From assembly GCF_000531125.1 (NCBI RefSeq), contig NZ_CBTK010000028.1, positions 1 through 64,000 on the forward strand: a stretch of DNA of 64,000 bases. The letters are read 5' to 3'. The DNA is from Candidatus Contendobacter odensis Run_B_J11. GTDB lineage: Bacteria; Pseudomonadota; Gammaproteobacteria; Competibacterales; Competibacteraceae. The notes under the pieces are model-generated. The model made no database searches. It worked only from the letters and a program-made list of their open reading frames with translations, and was not told where the DNA came from. Position numbers and translations under genes: made by a program. This document shows positions 29,605 to 39,150 of this stretch, piece by piece; within the stretch, counting starts at the first letter, position 1, and every line of letters starts with the position of its first letter.

Positions 29605-32600
29605 TGGAAACCCTCCAGTTCTCGCGGGCGAAAGGGATTAACGCCACCCGAGGTGCGCATCTCGTAAACAGCCTGACGGCCGTTCAACTGAAACGTCACC
29701 CGGAATTGCCCGGTAGCCATGGGTTGAACTTGTGCTTGATCGAGAATCTTGAACCAGGCCCAAGGCCCAGTTTCGTTCAGTTGCGTTGGGCTGCCCGCAG
29801 TCGGCGGCAAAAACTCGATCCGTGCTTGCCCAGACCCGCCGGTCCATTGCAGATCGGCGACCCGCGCCGTCTGTCCGGCGATGTAGCTTTGGGTTTGGCC
29901 GTCCACGCCGATCACGAACTGGCCGACATCGCTGCCGAGTTCGATGGGCGCCAACTGAAAGCGAACCGTGGGTGTTTGGCTGTTGCCGCTGAACAGAGTA
30001 TCGCGGATCGCAGCGGCGCGTTGAAAAGCCTGCAAGGCCTCGGGCGGGATGCTCTGTTCCGGACCGGTGGGACCGCGCCAGCGCCAGCCGCCCGGCGTGG
30101 TCTCTACATAAGGTTGCAGATTCTGCTTAAAGAAGCTGTCCATCAGACCGTTCGGGCCAAAAAAGCGACCAAAAGCGGTGAGGGTGGCGTCCGGTGGGCC
30201 GGCTACAGTGCGGCTCACATTAGGACCAGTGCCTTGGCCAACCCATTGAATGGTATTGAGCGGGACATTGCCGCCTGGCGCAGCCCCCGGCGCGCCTCCG
30301 CTCCACTGAATGGAACTGCGGACCAGTGGATAGCGGCCCTTCAGATTGTCCTGAAAAAAGGCGGCGACCTGTGCTGATCGCCATTGCGCATTCAGCCGGT
30401 CGCGCAGGCTGCGAATCATATCGGAACTGTCCTGGGCCAGCTTGTTCAGCAGGGTATTGAACGGGGGTGGCTTGCGGGCAGCGTCTACCTGAAGCTGATT
30501 GACCACCGTTCCAAACTGGTCTTTAAGGGTTTGCGGCACCACGCCGTCAGGACTGGATTCCCGGGCGCGGGCGATAGCATTCATGTGGCCGTAAAGATCA
30601 TTAAGCGTAGACAGGGTCTTGTCGAAGGGCGGGATAGCCCCTTCGGCGCCGGCGATTTCACGTCCGTATTGAGTCCCAAAGTTCAGCAATCGTGGATCGA
30701 GGGTACAGGCTTGGATCGTAGTGCCGGTAGCGACCGCATTGGCATTATTGAGGATGCCTGCAATTTTGTCGGTCAGCGATTTATCGGCAGGGGCAGCTTT
30801 ACCATCGGGTGGTGGGGGTGGCTTGTCCAGCGCCAGTTCCCGGGTGACGGTTTCGATCAGGGTGCGCAGTGGCGAGGCCGGTGCGGACAGCACTTGCAGG
30901 ATGTCGAGTGCTGCATCCGGATTGTTGAATTCCTTGATCTTGAGGTCGGTGAGCAGGTCTTGCCACTGCTTCAGATAGTCGTTGAGATACAACCGGCAGA
31001 CCCCATCGGCGGTTTGTTGCCGGTCCGCCGGATTGCTGGAAATTTGCACCGCCGTTCCCAGAATCCAGCTTTCGTCGGCCAGTTGACCCACCAGCTTCGG
31101 ACTTTCGTTCAGAAAGAACTGGTAATAGCCGTTATAGGTGTACAGGCCGGGAACGCCGACATTCAGCGGCTGACCACTCTTGCGGTCGAAGACGCGGGGC
31201 GTATCCGGGCCGGCAGCGGACGTTAACCCGATGTCCGGAGGAATACCGGCAGTGCGTTGATTTTGCTTGATCCGCTCGTAAATGCGTTGGGAGAGGGGAA
31301 CCTGATTTAACAGGGTTCGGGTGTTCTGGATCAAGGTACTGTCCAGCGCCAGCGGTGATTGCAACGGCGCCTGCGCCAGCAGCGCATCCAGATGGGCCGA
31401 TAACTGCTCACGCTGTTCCCGGCTGACCGAGCGAGGTAGATTGGCTTGCCACTCCTGCTCCAGCCAATTCTTAACCGCCTTGGCATCGAAGCGTTCCTGA
31501 TTATCCATCATCAGATAAATCTTGAGCGTGTCATACAGATAGCCGGGGTTGCCAGTATTTTGCCGCAGTCGTTCTTCCATCCGCAGGATGATGCGAGGCA
31601 ACAGAGCTTGCAGGAGCAGTCGCTGGTAAATCGCCTGCGCCTCCCCGCCCAGTTTGTCGCCTTGGTACAGGCCGAAACCCATCAGCCAGGGTGCGCCCGC
31701 ATCGCGGTCGCCGTAGCCGCCGGGAATGACGCGGGCGGAATTGAGCAGCGGAAGTGCGGCGATGGGATCGGTCTGATCGGGTGAGAGCGCCTGAATCTGT
31801 TTTTCCACGTCCAGTCGCTGTTTCTCTACCGCACGCACGTACAGTTCGTTACGAGCGTAGCTGGTCAACCACAGGACGGCGGCGGTCACGGTAATGAGCA
31901 GGGCAGCGGCATAGGCGCCGCGCTGAATCCAGGCTCGCCAGCGTTCAAACCGCAGATTGGCGCCAGCGATCTCCGCTTCCGGGAAGATGACATCGCGGAG
32001 CAACCGAGTGAGGAAGTAACTGCGGCCCTTGCCGGAAAAGGTGCTGAGCGTCTGTCGATGCAAACCGAACGTGGTCGCCAGCGAACTCATCAGCCGGTCA
32101 ATTGGGGTGCCTTCCTGAGTGCCGCTGGTGAAGTACATGCCTCTCAGCAGCACTCGCTCCTCGTAGCGGCTGGGTCGGAATACTTCTTTGAGGAATTGGT
32201 CCGCGAGGGGTTTCAGGGCGCCGAACTGCTGGGGCAGGGTGTAGATCAGGTCGCGCCGCTGTGGGTCACGTTCTTCCTGCAAGCGTTCCACCATCCGGTC
32301 GTTTAACCGGCGCTCCAGCAACTCGAATTCGGCGGCAACCCGCTCCACCACCCCTTGGGGATGAGCGAGATCATCCATCGGGAAGGTCGCACCCCAGACC
32401 TGCGCTCGTTCTTCCTGGCCTAGATCACTAAAAAACTCGATAAAGCCGGCGATTAGATCGACTTTAGTGAACAGTACATAGATCGGGAAGCGGATGCCGA
32501 AATGCTCGTGTAACTCCTGAATGCGTTGCTTGATGGCCAGCGCCTGAGCCGTCCGCTCTTCCTCGGACTGCTGCAACAAATCGGCCAGACTGATCGCAAT

Positions 32601-33338
32601 GAAAGCGCCGTTGATGGGGCGACGCTTGCGGTGCTTCTTGAGCAAATCCAGGAAACCGCGCCATGCCGCCCGATCCACTTCTTCATGGCTGTCCTGAGTG
32701 GTGTAGCGTCCAGCGGTATCCAGCAGTACTGCTTCATCGGTAAACCACCAATCGCAGTTGCGGGTGCCGCCCACGCCGCGCACCTTGCCGGCACCCAGTG
32801 GGAAGCGCAGGCCGGAGTTGATCAGCGCGGTGGTTTTGCCGGAACCCGGCGGGCCGATGATGATGTACCAGGGCAATTGGTAAAGGTGTTGGGCGCGCCC
32901 CGATTTACCACCCAGCCGCGCTTTCTTGAGGGTAACCAGCGCTTCGTCCAACCCCTGCTTAAGGGTGGAAATTTCATCAGCCGAGGCGGTTTCCACTTCC
33001 TTCTTCTTTTGTTGCTGATCGCGAGCGGCTTGATCGCCTCCCCCGGCTGCGATTTGTCCCGCTTTGCCGGCTTGTCCAGCCAAACCGGCTTGTCCAGCCA
33101 AACCGGCCAGCATGTCGCGGTTGCGGCGCAGCGTGCCGACGTACTCAATAACTCGGTAAAGCGCGAAGGCGCCGCCAACGGTCATGATGGCGACGACACG
33201 ACCGAGGTTGGTGGCGAGCGGGGTTTGACCAGCGACGGCGATCAGCGGGCCTAGATACCAGATCAATGCCGCGACGGCCAGAATGCCGGTGATACCGATC
33301 AGCCAGGGATTTTTGAGAATACTCAGGATTTTTTTCAT
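29586..33338 (-). CDS. tssM: T6SS membrane-complex protein TssM (IcmF)
   Basis: Inner-membrane backbone of the T6SS envelope complex (1250 aa). Helices lie at about residues 11-35 and 46-62, and the third at about 474-493. The cytoplasmic NTPase domain has an intact Walker A, GPPGSGKT (162-169). The large periplasmic part matches the IcmF/TssM C-terminal domains and would normally contact TssJ. The ATG at 33338 follows a GGGGGAG ribosome binding site; a frame extending to 33380 is rejected. A low-complexity Gly/Ala/Gln stretch with GLAGQA repeats (79-96) sits between the second helix and the NTPase domain. Confidence 0.95.
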   Translation of the reverse strand: MKKILSILKNPWLIGITGILAVAALIWYLGPLIAVAGQTPLATNLGRVVAIMTVGGAFALYRVIEYVGTLRRNRDMLAGLAGQAGLAGQAGKAGQIAAGGGDQAARDQQQKKKEVETASADEISTLKQGLDEALVTLKKARLGGKSGRAQHLYQLPWYIIIGPPGSGKTTALINSGLRFPLGAGKVRGVGGTRNCDWWFTDEAVLLDTAGRYTTQDSHEEVDRAAWRGFLDLLKKHRKRRPINGAFIAISLADLLQQSEEERTAQALAIKQRIQELHEHFGIRFPIYVLFTKVDLIAGFIEFFSDLGQEERAQVWGATFPMDDLAHPQGVVERVAAEFELLERRLNDRMVERLQEERDPQRRDLIYTLPQQFGALKPLADQFLKEVFRPSRYEERVLLRGMYFTSGTQEGTPIDRLMSSLATTFGLHRQTLSTFSGKGRSYFLTRLLRDVIFPEAEIAGANLRFERWRAWIQRGAYAAALLITVTAAVLWLTSYARNELYVRAVEKQRLDVEKQIQALSPDQTDPIAALPLLNSARVIPGGYGDRDAGAPWLMGFGLYQGDKLGGEAQAIYQRLLLQALLPRIILRMEERLRQNTGNPGYLYDTLKIYLMMDNQERFDAKAVKNWLEQEWQANLPRSVSREQREQLSAHLDALLAQAPLQSPLALDSTLIQNTRTLLNQVPLSQRIYERIKQNQRTAGIPPDIGLTSAAGPDTPRVFDRKSGQPLNVGVPGLYTYNGYYQFFLNESPKLVGQLADESWILGTAVQISSNPADRQQTADGVCRLYLNDYLKQWQDLLTDLKIKEFNNPDAALDILQVLSAPASPLRTLIETVTRELALDKPPPPPDGKAAPADKSLTDKIAGILNNANAVATGTTIQACTLDPRLLNFGTQYGREIAGAEGAIPPFDKTLSTLNDLYGHMNAIARARESSPDGVVPQTLKDQFGTVVNQLQVDAARKPPPFNTLLNKLAQDSSDMIRSLRDRLNAQWRSAQVAAFFQDNLKGRYPLVRSSIQWSGGAPGAAPGGNVPLNTIQWVGQGTGPNVSRTVAGPPDATLTAFGRFFGPNGLMDSFFKQNLQPYVETTPGGWRWRGPTGPEQSIPPEALQAFQRAAAIRDTLFSGNSQTPTVRFQLAPIELGSDVGQFVIGVDGQTQSYIAGQTARVADLQWTGGSGQARIEFLPPTAGSPTQLNETGPWAWFKILDQAQVQPMATGQFRVTFQLNGRQAVYEMRTSGGVNPFRPRELEGFQCPEQL
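33069..33104 (-). repeat. 18-bp tandem repeat inside tssM
   Basis: Two perfect 18-bp copies side by side (33069-33086 and 33087-33104), in frame, encoding GLAGQA twice in TssM. A third, degenerate copy follows on the protein level (GKAGQI). Six-codon units keep the frame, so copy number could vary without a frameshift. Confidence 0.85.
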
Positions 33339-33348
33339 GGCTCCCCCA

Positions 33349-34731
33349 CTAATTGACCCGCGCCAGCAGAATGATGTCAACGCGCCGGTTCAGTGCGCGA
33401 TTCTGCGGCGTATCGTTGGGGGCAACCGGCTCGGTATCGGCGCGGCCTTCGCTGGTGAAACGGCTCGGATTGGTGCTGCCGACAGCCAGCATTTGCACCA
33501 CGCTATCGGCGCGAGCTTTGGACAGATGCCAGTTGGAGGGAAATTGCAGGGTGCGGATCGGGGTGTTGTCGCTGTGACCGGTTACCAGCACCCGGCCCTG
33601 CACCGTGTTCAGTTCCTGTCCAATCCGCGCCAGCAGCGGCAGAAACGCTGGTTTTATGTGGGTGCTGCCTGAGTCGAACAGACCGTCGCCACGGATGCGC
33701 ACCGTGGTCTTGTCAGCTTCCTCAATGACAGCAACCAGCCCCTGCCGGATTTCGGGATCGAGGAATTTACGCAGTTCCTGTGAAAACCGGGTAAGACCGG
33801 CGTTGGGTGGCTGGGGTTTGGCAACCGAGGGTTGGACGGCGACGCCGCCGCGCCGAACCATGGCCACGGTTTCGCCACGAAGACTGCTGAGGGAGGTCAG
33901 CACTGGATCGGAGGCATTGTTCAACAGCCAGTTAAAGAGCGAGTAGGCGACAAGCAGCAATGCAGCCGCGACTGCGGCCACTACCCACAGCGGCACATAG
34001 CGGATCAACGGGTTACGTTGTTTGATCTCGCCGCGCCAATGCGGCGATAGCTCGCGTTCAAATTCGCCGCGGGCGGTACGGATGGCGTTGTAGGCACGCT
34101 CCCGCTGTTCGTCCAGCCGGCTGCGGCCATTGTCCAGCATTCGGTAGCGGCCCTGGAAACCAAACGCCAGGCACAGGTACATCAGTTCCAGCAGGTATAG
34201 ATTCTTGCGCGGGTCGAGGATGATGGAATCCAGCAGTTCAAAAAACTTCTCCCCGCCCCAGGTTTCATTGTGGAAAGTGACCAGCAGACTGTTTTCACTC
34301 CACTGGCTGGCCCGGCCCCACGGGGTATTCAGCACCACTTCATCGAGCGTGGTGCAAAGTACATAACGGGCACGGAATACCGTTTTCTCGTCAAGGCCCC
34401 GGTCACGGGCGGTGGCCGTGAACACCTTGATCTCTTCGATCATTTGTTGGCGTAGTCGCTCGGGATCGGGGTGCGAAGAGGTGTTCTTCAGGCGGGTGAT
34501 CAAACTGAGTAGCGGCGCAGCGGCAGCTTCCAGCGGATTCAGGCCGACCTCGGACGGCATCAGGGCCGCTTCAGTCGGCGGCGGCGTACCTGTCGGACGA
34601 GGCAGCGGCGCTGTTGGTGCTGGCGGTGCCGCCAGCGGGCTGCCTGAACGGCGACCGCCCGGCATGGGCCGGATAATCGTGCGCTCACCTTCATCCCCAT
34701 CGGTGGTGGCAAACGGATCGTCTATGGTCAA
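33349..34731 (-). CDS. tssL: T6SS protein TssL with C-terminal OmpA-like domain
   Basis: 460 residues. A Pro/Ala-rich N-terminus is followed by the DotU/IcmH domain (about residues 65-245; motifs TLDEVVLNTPWG and HNETWGGEKFFELL), one membrane helix (WVVAAVAAALLLVAYSLF) and a periplasmic OmpA/Pal-type peptidoglycan-binding domain. The last shows FDSGSTHI, VTGHSDNTP and NRALNRRVDI. This is the extended TssL, which anchors the complex to the cell wall by itself. The reading starts at TTG 34731, 14 bp after the tssK stop, with a weak ribosome binding site. tssM starts 10 bp downstream. Confidence 0.92.
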   Translation of the reverse strand: MTIDDPFATTDGDEGERTIIRPMPGGRRSGSPLAAPPAPTAPLPRPTGTPPPTEAALMPSEVGLNPLEAAAAPLLSLITRLKNTSSHPDPERLRQQMIEEIKVFTATARDRGLDEKTVFRARYVLCTTLDEVVLNTPWGRASQWSENSLLVTFHNETWGGEKFFELLDSIILDPRKNLYLLELMYLCLAFGFQGRYRMLDNGRSRLDEQRERAYNAIRTARGEFERELSPHWRGEIKQRNPLIRYVPLWVVAAVAAALLLVAYSLFNWLLNNASDPVLTSLSSLRGETVAMVRRGGVAVQPSVAKPQPPNAGLTRFSQELRKFLDPEIRQGLVAVIEEADKTTVRIRGDGLFDSGSTHIKPAFLPLLARIGQELNTVQGRVLVTGHSDNTPIRTLQFPSNWHLSKARADSVVQMLAVGSTNPSRFTSEGRADTEPVAPNDTPQNRALNRRVDIILLARVN

Positions 34732-34745
34732 GGTTCGCTACTCGG

Positions 34746-36098
34746 TTACTCTTTGATAGCCCAGAATGCCATTTCCAAATCCGGGAACTCGCCGCCCACA
34801 TGGAACGCGAAGCCACCCGAGTTGAGCATCTGTTTCCAGAACTCGCTGCTGCGGTCAAGCCGGAAATAGATGAAATCAGACTGATACGGAATTTCTCGGG
34901 GCGCTACCGGCAGGGCACTGACGCCAATACCCGGCAGATGGTGATTGACGAACTGGGCGATACGTTCCACCGGGCCGATTTTGACTTGGGTCGGGAAGCG
35001 GGCGCGCAGCAGGTCCATCGCCATGTCGGCGTGTACTGCCAGGATAAAGGTGGCCTTGGCGAGCAGCGGGCGCTCGCGGTCGGTGATGATCGCCACCCGG
35101 ATGCCGTACTGGCGTTCCTCGATAGGAATCCGGATCGCGGCTTGCTCTTCAACCAGACTGAGCGAGCGCCGTAGCTCGGTGATCAGCGCGCCAAAGGTCT
35201 TCTGCAAATCGTCGTGATCATAAGCTGGAAACATCGGCGGACGGCGTTTGACCTTGCCGGTGAAAGTCGCCATCTCGCCGGCCAGTTGCAAGGCGATCTG
35301 GTAGAACGCTTCTGGATGCAAGCCCTGCATGGTTGCCAGATGGGCGAACAGTGGTTCAAAACGATTGACGGTTTGCAACCGCAGGAACTGGGCAATGTCT
35401 ACCCCAGCGCCGCGCCCGGCACCCCCACCGGCTACCCGTTCGGCCAGAGCGTCGCCGCGCTGGTGCAACAGCCCCAGTATTTCGGTGACAAAGCCGTTTA
35501 GCGTCGGCACGTTGCGACAGTCCAGGCACGGTGGCAAATACTCTCCATCCAGCACCACCCGCTGATCAGGCTGCTTTTCCAGCACCCGGGCGATCCCGAT
35601 GCAGGTGTAGTCACCCAAATCCTTGGTATCGAGCAACAGGCGCAATCGAGGCTCGCCGATTTCGACGAAGGCGCTGTTATTGGCGGTGTCGACGTTATTG
35701 TCACGCACTTCGCGAGCTACCGCCCGATAACGGGTAGTAGTGTCCTGTTGCTCGCCGCGCTCCACATCCGCCATGCCGGTTCGCCGCAGCGGCAAGGCCA
35801 GCATGATCCGAGTGCCGCGTACATCGGCCTCGATATCAATTGCCGCAGGAGGCGGATCGCGGTCGGGAATATCGAAGGGGGTGCCATCGGGCAGCAGACC
35901 CCGAGCGGTAGTGAGGGCGATCTTGCCCAGCGCCAGCGCTTCCCGATCCAGAGTCAGTTCCGCCATACCCCAATCGTAAGGACGCAGCACGCTACAGGAT
36001 TGCCGAATGAAGGCTTCCAGATAGCGATCCTGCTGCTGAAAATGCTGGGGACGCAGGAACATCCCTTCAGACCACACGACCTTGCTGTACCAACTCAT
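34746..36098 (-). CDS. tssK: T6SS baseplate protein TssK
   Basis: 450-residue trimeric baseplate protein that links the baseplate to the TssL-TssM membrane complex. The N-terminus SWYSKVVWSEGMFLRPQHFQQQDRY is diagnostic of TssK/ImpJ/VasE. The C-terminal part contains the DFIYFRLDRSSEFWKQM pattern. The ATG at 36098 is chosen on this N-terminus; a longer frame to 36167 adds 23 unrelated residues. In the HSI-1 order tssJ lies between tagH and tssK, but only 114 bp are present there, holding a small 6-bp hairpin (36144-36161) and no gene. Confidence 0.93.
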   Translation of the reverse strand: MSWYSKVVWSEGMFLRPQHFQQQDRYLEAFIRQSCSVLRPYDWGMAELTLDREALALGKIALTTARGLLPDGTPFDIPDRDPPPAAIDIEADVRGTRIMLALPLRRTGMADVERGEQQDTTTRYRAVAREVRDNNVDTANNSAFVEIGEPRLRLLLDTKDLGDYTCIGIARVLEKQPDQRVVLDGEYLPPCLDCRNVPTLNGFVTEILGLLHQRGDALAERVAGGGAGRGAGVDIAQFLRLQTVNRFEPLFAHLATMQGLHPEAFYQIALQLAGEMATFTGKVKRRPPMFPAYDHDDLQKTFGALITELRRSLSLVEEQAAIRIPIEERQYGIRVAIITDRERPLLAKATFILAVHADMAMDLLRARFPTQVKIGPVERIAQFVNHHLPGIGVSALPVAPREIPYQSDFIYFRLDRSSEFWKQMLNSGGFAFHVGGEFPDLEMAFWAIKE

Positions 36099-36212
36099 TG
36101 CAGTGTTGCTCGTCTCATTATGTGTCTTGGATTGGGAAGATGGGGCTTTGCTTCTAAAGCCTAGCATCCAAACCGTAGAACGGTAGTCAATGCAGGATCA
36201 GAGCCATGAGAC

Positions 36213-37811
36213 CTAGCGCAGATGCAGCCGTTCTTGGTAGGCACGGGCAAATTCGTTGCCGAACAGTTCATTGAAATCTTCCTCGGCTTCATGGGCAATG
36301 GCTCGATATTCGGCGGTGAACAAATCCCAGTATTTGGCTTTGCGATTGGCCGGCAGAATACTGTCGAACACGGTTTGTTGCAGGCGAGTTTCCAGGTTGC
36401 TGGGAGCGAACCGTTCGAGCAGGCGGCTTAAGGCGGCCTGAATCCCGGCCATGACCGCCAGTTGATGGGCCTTGATATCATTGAACCCCTCATGCACTGC
36501 TTGAACCGGAGACATATAGGCGTCCTTGCGCCGGATCAGCAGCAGGGTCATCACCTCTTCCGGGCTGAGCGGCGGCTGGCCCGGCGGTGTCTTGAGCGGG
36601 TTGTTTTCTATCGGTCCAATATTGGTGCGATCCAGGCGGAATTCACCCTTGACATCACCGCGCGCCAATAGAATTTCCATCATTCCCTGCACCGTTTCGC
36701 GGAAAATCGCGCCGAGATTGGCCATAATTTCGGGTAGCTGCTCGTCGGACAAGCGTGCGTGTGGCAGACCGGCACCTTCCAGAAAGGCGCGCAGCAGAAC
36801 TTTGGCTTCGAGTCCGACCGGCTGTTCCGGGAGGGGCGATGGTATCGGAGGCGCTGGCATTACCGACGGCACGGCTTTGGCAGGCTCCTCAACCGGCGGC
36901 AATGAGGTCGGTAATGGCGGAACGGTCGGGCGTGGTGGCGCGGGTGGCGGCGGCTTTAGCGGCGGCGCGGTGACCGGTTGGACGGCAGCGGCGGACACCG
37001 GTGGGGTCATCCACCAATCTTCGGGAATGGCCGGTTCGGATTCCGATTCGGCGGCTCCAGCCGAAAGCGCACTTGCGCTGGAATCTTCGGCGGTGCGATC
37101 GAACGAAATATCGGGCGCAGTCGGCGCCTGTGGAGGGGGTTGTACCACAGGTGCTGGAGTCGGGATCGCCGTGATCGGTTCGATGGGCGGAGTCGGGATT
37201 TCGGGCAGCAGCGCAGGTGGTTCGAAAAAGGCACGATCCGGCGCCATGAGATCGGAGGGGGGCTCAGTGGCGATAGCGTTGGCGGGCGGTAGCTCGGAGA
37301 GGCCCAGATCATCGTGATTTTCGGCCAGAAGATCAGTGAAAGAAGGCTTGTCCAGTTCTACTGGCCCCCCCCCGAGACTGACCACGCCCATTACAGGGAG
37401 CGCCGGCGCGGCTGGAGTGGGGATATTCGAAGTCCACACTACATCAGTGGTGGGTCCTTCCTGCTCGATTTCATCCAATTCCGCAGCCGTAGGGATCAAG
37501 GTAGCCGCGATTTCGTACTCACCGAGGACGAAACGATCACCGTCCTGGAGCCTGACCATTTCGCCTCGACCGATGCGTTGTTCGGAATCGTTCAGGTAGA
37601 CCCCGTTGGTACTGGTGTCGGTGAGGAAGTAGCCGCCATCCTGATGATGGACGGTGCAATGCTTACCCGACAGGATGCGTTCCGGGTCTTGCAGGATCCA
37701 GTCGCTTTGCGCGGCGCGACCGATGCTGATGGAACCACGGTCGAGTATCTGGGTAGTTTCCTGGCCAGGAGAGAGTCGCTGGTAGCTGGTGATAGTCAAT
37801 TTCAGGGGCAT
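36213..37811 (-). CDS. tagH: T6SS FHA-domain protein TagH (Fha)
   Basis: 532 residues. An N-terminal FHA domain (about residues 25-95; SIGRAAQSDWIL, LSGKHCTVH, DTSTNGVYLN) binds phosphothreonine. A long Pro/Ala-rich linker (about 130-330) follows, then a C-terminal TagH/ImpI domain ending DFNELFGNEFARAYQERL. In HSI-1 systems Fha is phosphorylated by PpkA to trigger assembly; here pppA is present but ppkA is not. The ATG at 37811 gives MPLKLTI, the typical start. It is the first gene of the leftward operon. Confidence 0.9.
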   Translation of the reverse strand: MPLKLTITSYQRLSPGQETTQILDRGSISIGRAAQSDWILQDPERILSGKHCTVHHQDGGYFLTDTSTNGVYLNDSEQRIGRGEMVRLQDGDRFVLGEYEIAATLIPTAAELDEIEQEGPTTDVVWTSNIPTPAAPALPVMGVVSLGGGPVELDKPSFTDLLAENHDDLGLSELPPANAIATEPPSDLMAPDRAFFEPPALLPEIPTPPIEPITAIPTPAPVVQPPPQAPTAPDISFDRTAEDSSASALSAGAAESESEPAIPEDWWMTPPVSAAAVQPVTAPPLKPPPPAPPRPTVPPLPTSLPPVEEPAKAVPSVMPAPPIPSPLPEQPVGLEAKVLLRAFLEGAGLPHARLSDEQLPEIMANLGAIFRETVQGMMEILLARGDVKGEFRLDRTNIGPIENNPLKTPPGQPPLSPEEVMTLLLIRRKDAYMSPVQAVHEGFNDIKAHQLAVMAGIQAALSRLLERFAPSNLETRLQQTVFDSILPANRKAKYWDLFTAEYRAIAHEAEEDFNELFGNEFARAYQERLHLR

Positions 37812-37978
37812 GACGCAGTTTCCGTTGGCAGGGGTGCCGCTTCGACCGCCCCGAGCGGAATTCATCGAAATGGATCGCATGGATTACTATTATTCAGTCT
37901 ATACCGACCGTGTAATTGCGCCAAGCCAGACTATACTTGACTGGAAAACTCAGGATCATGACGAGGCATGCGACCGCT

Positions 37979-39052
37979 ATGAGTGCGATTGAAATTGAGC
38001 AATTTTTGAGCCAGATCTCCGCTGCCGAGCCGTGCGGCGAGAATCTTGAGTACGACCCGGTGTTCGTGGAGATGGAGAAACTGGCGCAGGGAACGCCGGA
38101 GCGCCAGTACGGTAACACCATTATTCCTGCGGAACCTCCCAACTGGGGCGGTATCAAGAAAATGGCACTGGGATTGCTGTCCCGCACCAAGGATTTGCGG
38201 GTGGCGGTCTATCTGACGAGAGCGCTACTGTATACCGATGGGTTGGAAGGCTTTCGTGATGGACTGGTGCTGTTGCGGGGGTTGATTGAACAGTTCTGGG
38301 ATGAGGTGCATCCCAAACTCGACCCCGATGATGGTTATGATTCAACCTTGAGAGTGAATATTGTTGAAGTTCTGATTGACCCCGAAGAGACCTTGCGCAG
38401 TCTTAAGGAATGGCCGCTGGTGGTTTCGCGGGTCGCCGGGCGCTTCAGTTATCGTGACATTCAGATTGCCGCCGGCGAATTGAAACCGATTGTCGCTAAA
38501 GATGACAAAACGCCATTACCTGAGCAGGCGATGATTGATAGCGCTTTTCAGGATGTTGATCTGATGGAATTAAAAGGGACTGCGGATGCACTGGCCGGTA
38601 TCAAGGAAAATACACAGATGATTGAGGCGCTGATTACGGAGCGGGTCGGTATCACCCAATCTGCTAATCTGGAACTTCTGCGAAAATTGGCTCAGGACAT
38701 GTATTCGGTAGTGGCAGGCTGGTTGTCACGGCGGGGTTATGTTGAACCCACAGTTGAAACCGCGATGACCGACGATGCCGAAACTGCTGGCGCCGTTGAT
38801 GCCACTGGAGTACCAAGGGAATCCAGACTGGTGGTGGGCGAACTTAATAGTCGTGAAGAAGTCATCCGTGCCATTGACAAGATGTGCGAGTATTTTAGTC
38901 GTTACGAGCCTTCGAGTCCGGTGCCGTTTTTGCTGAAACGGGCCAGGCGCTTAATGTCCAAGGACTTCATGGAAGTATTGCGGGATCTGGCTCCAGGAGG
39001 CACTGACCACGCGAAAGTGATTCTGGGCCTGGATGAAACATCAGCGGGTTGA
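37979..39052 (+). CDS. tssA: T6SS protein TssA (ImpA-N domain)
   Basis: 357-residue TssA with the ImpA N-terminal domain (PCGENLEYDPVF ... PPNWGGIKKMALGLLSRTKDLRVA). It resembles TssA1 of Pseudomonas in size, the form that caps or primes sheath assembly at the baseplate. The C-terminal part contains SREEVIRAIDKMCEYFSRYEPSSPVPFLLKRARRL. The ATG at 37979 gives MSAIEIEQFL; an in-frame ATG at 37958 adds seven residues and is possible. First gene of the rightward operon, separated by 167 bp from divergent tagH. A TATACT at 37932 may be its -10 box. Confidence 0.92.
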   Translation: MSAIEIEQFLSQISAAEPCGENLEYDPVFVEMEKLAQGTPERQYGNTIIPAEPPNWGGIKKMALGLLSRTKDLRVAVYLTRALLYTDGLEGFRDGLVLLRGLIEQFWDEVHPKLDPDDGYDSTLRVNIVEVLIDPEETLRSLKEWPLVVSRVAGRFSYRDIQIAAGELKPIVAKDDKTPLPEQAMIDSAFQDVDLMELKGTADALAGIKENTQMIEALITERVGITQSANLELLRKLAQDMYSVVAGWLSRRGYVEPTVETAMTDDAETAGAVDATGVPRESRLVVGELNSREEVIRAIDKMCEYFSRYEPSSPVPFLLKRARRLMSKDFMEVLRDLAPGGTDHAKVILGLDETSAG

Positions 39053-39150
39053 AAATAGCAGATGGGATTGGGGTTGACATAGGGTTGCGGGATTCTCACG
39101 GTTCCCGCTCAATATCGTTGCTTTCATGTATGGGTTAAAGGGGTATGACC

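Noticed and set aside
29571-30377. Long plus-strand frames opposite tssM (also 30384-31226 and 32526-33254)
   Set aside because: They lie antisense to the well-supported tssM gene, have no family resemblance or ribosome binding sites, and follow from codon bias on the opposite strand.
37825-37841. Second sigma-54-like site in the tagH-tssA gap
   Set aside because: GG-GC spacing is right, but the -12 element reads CCGC instead of TTGC and the orientation and distance to tssA are not convincing.
39075-39094. Promoter before tssB starting with TTGACA
   Set aside because: No -10 box at 16-18 bp and no acceptable RpoN alignment; tssB is probably transcribed with tssA.
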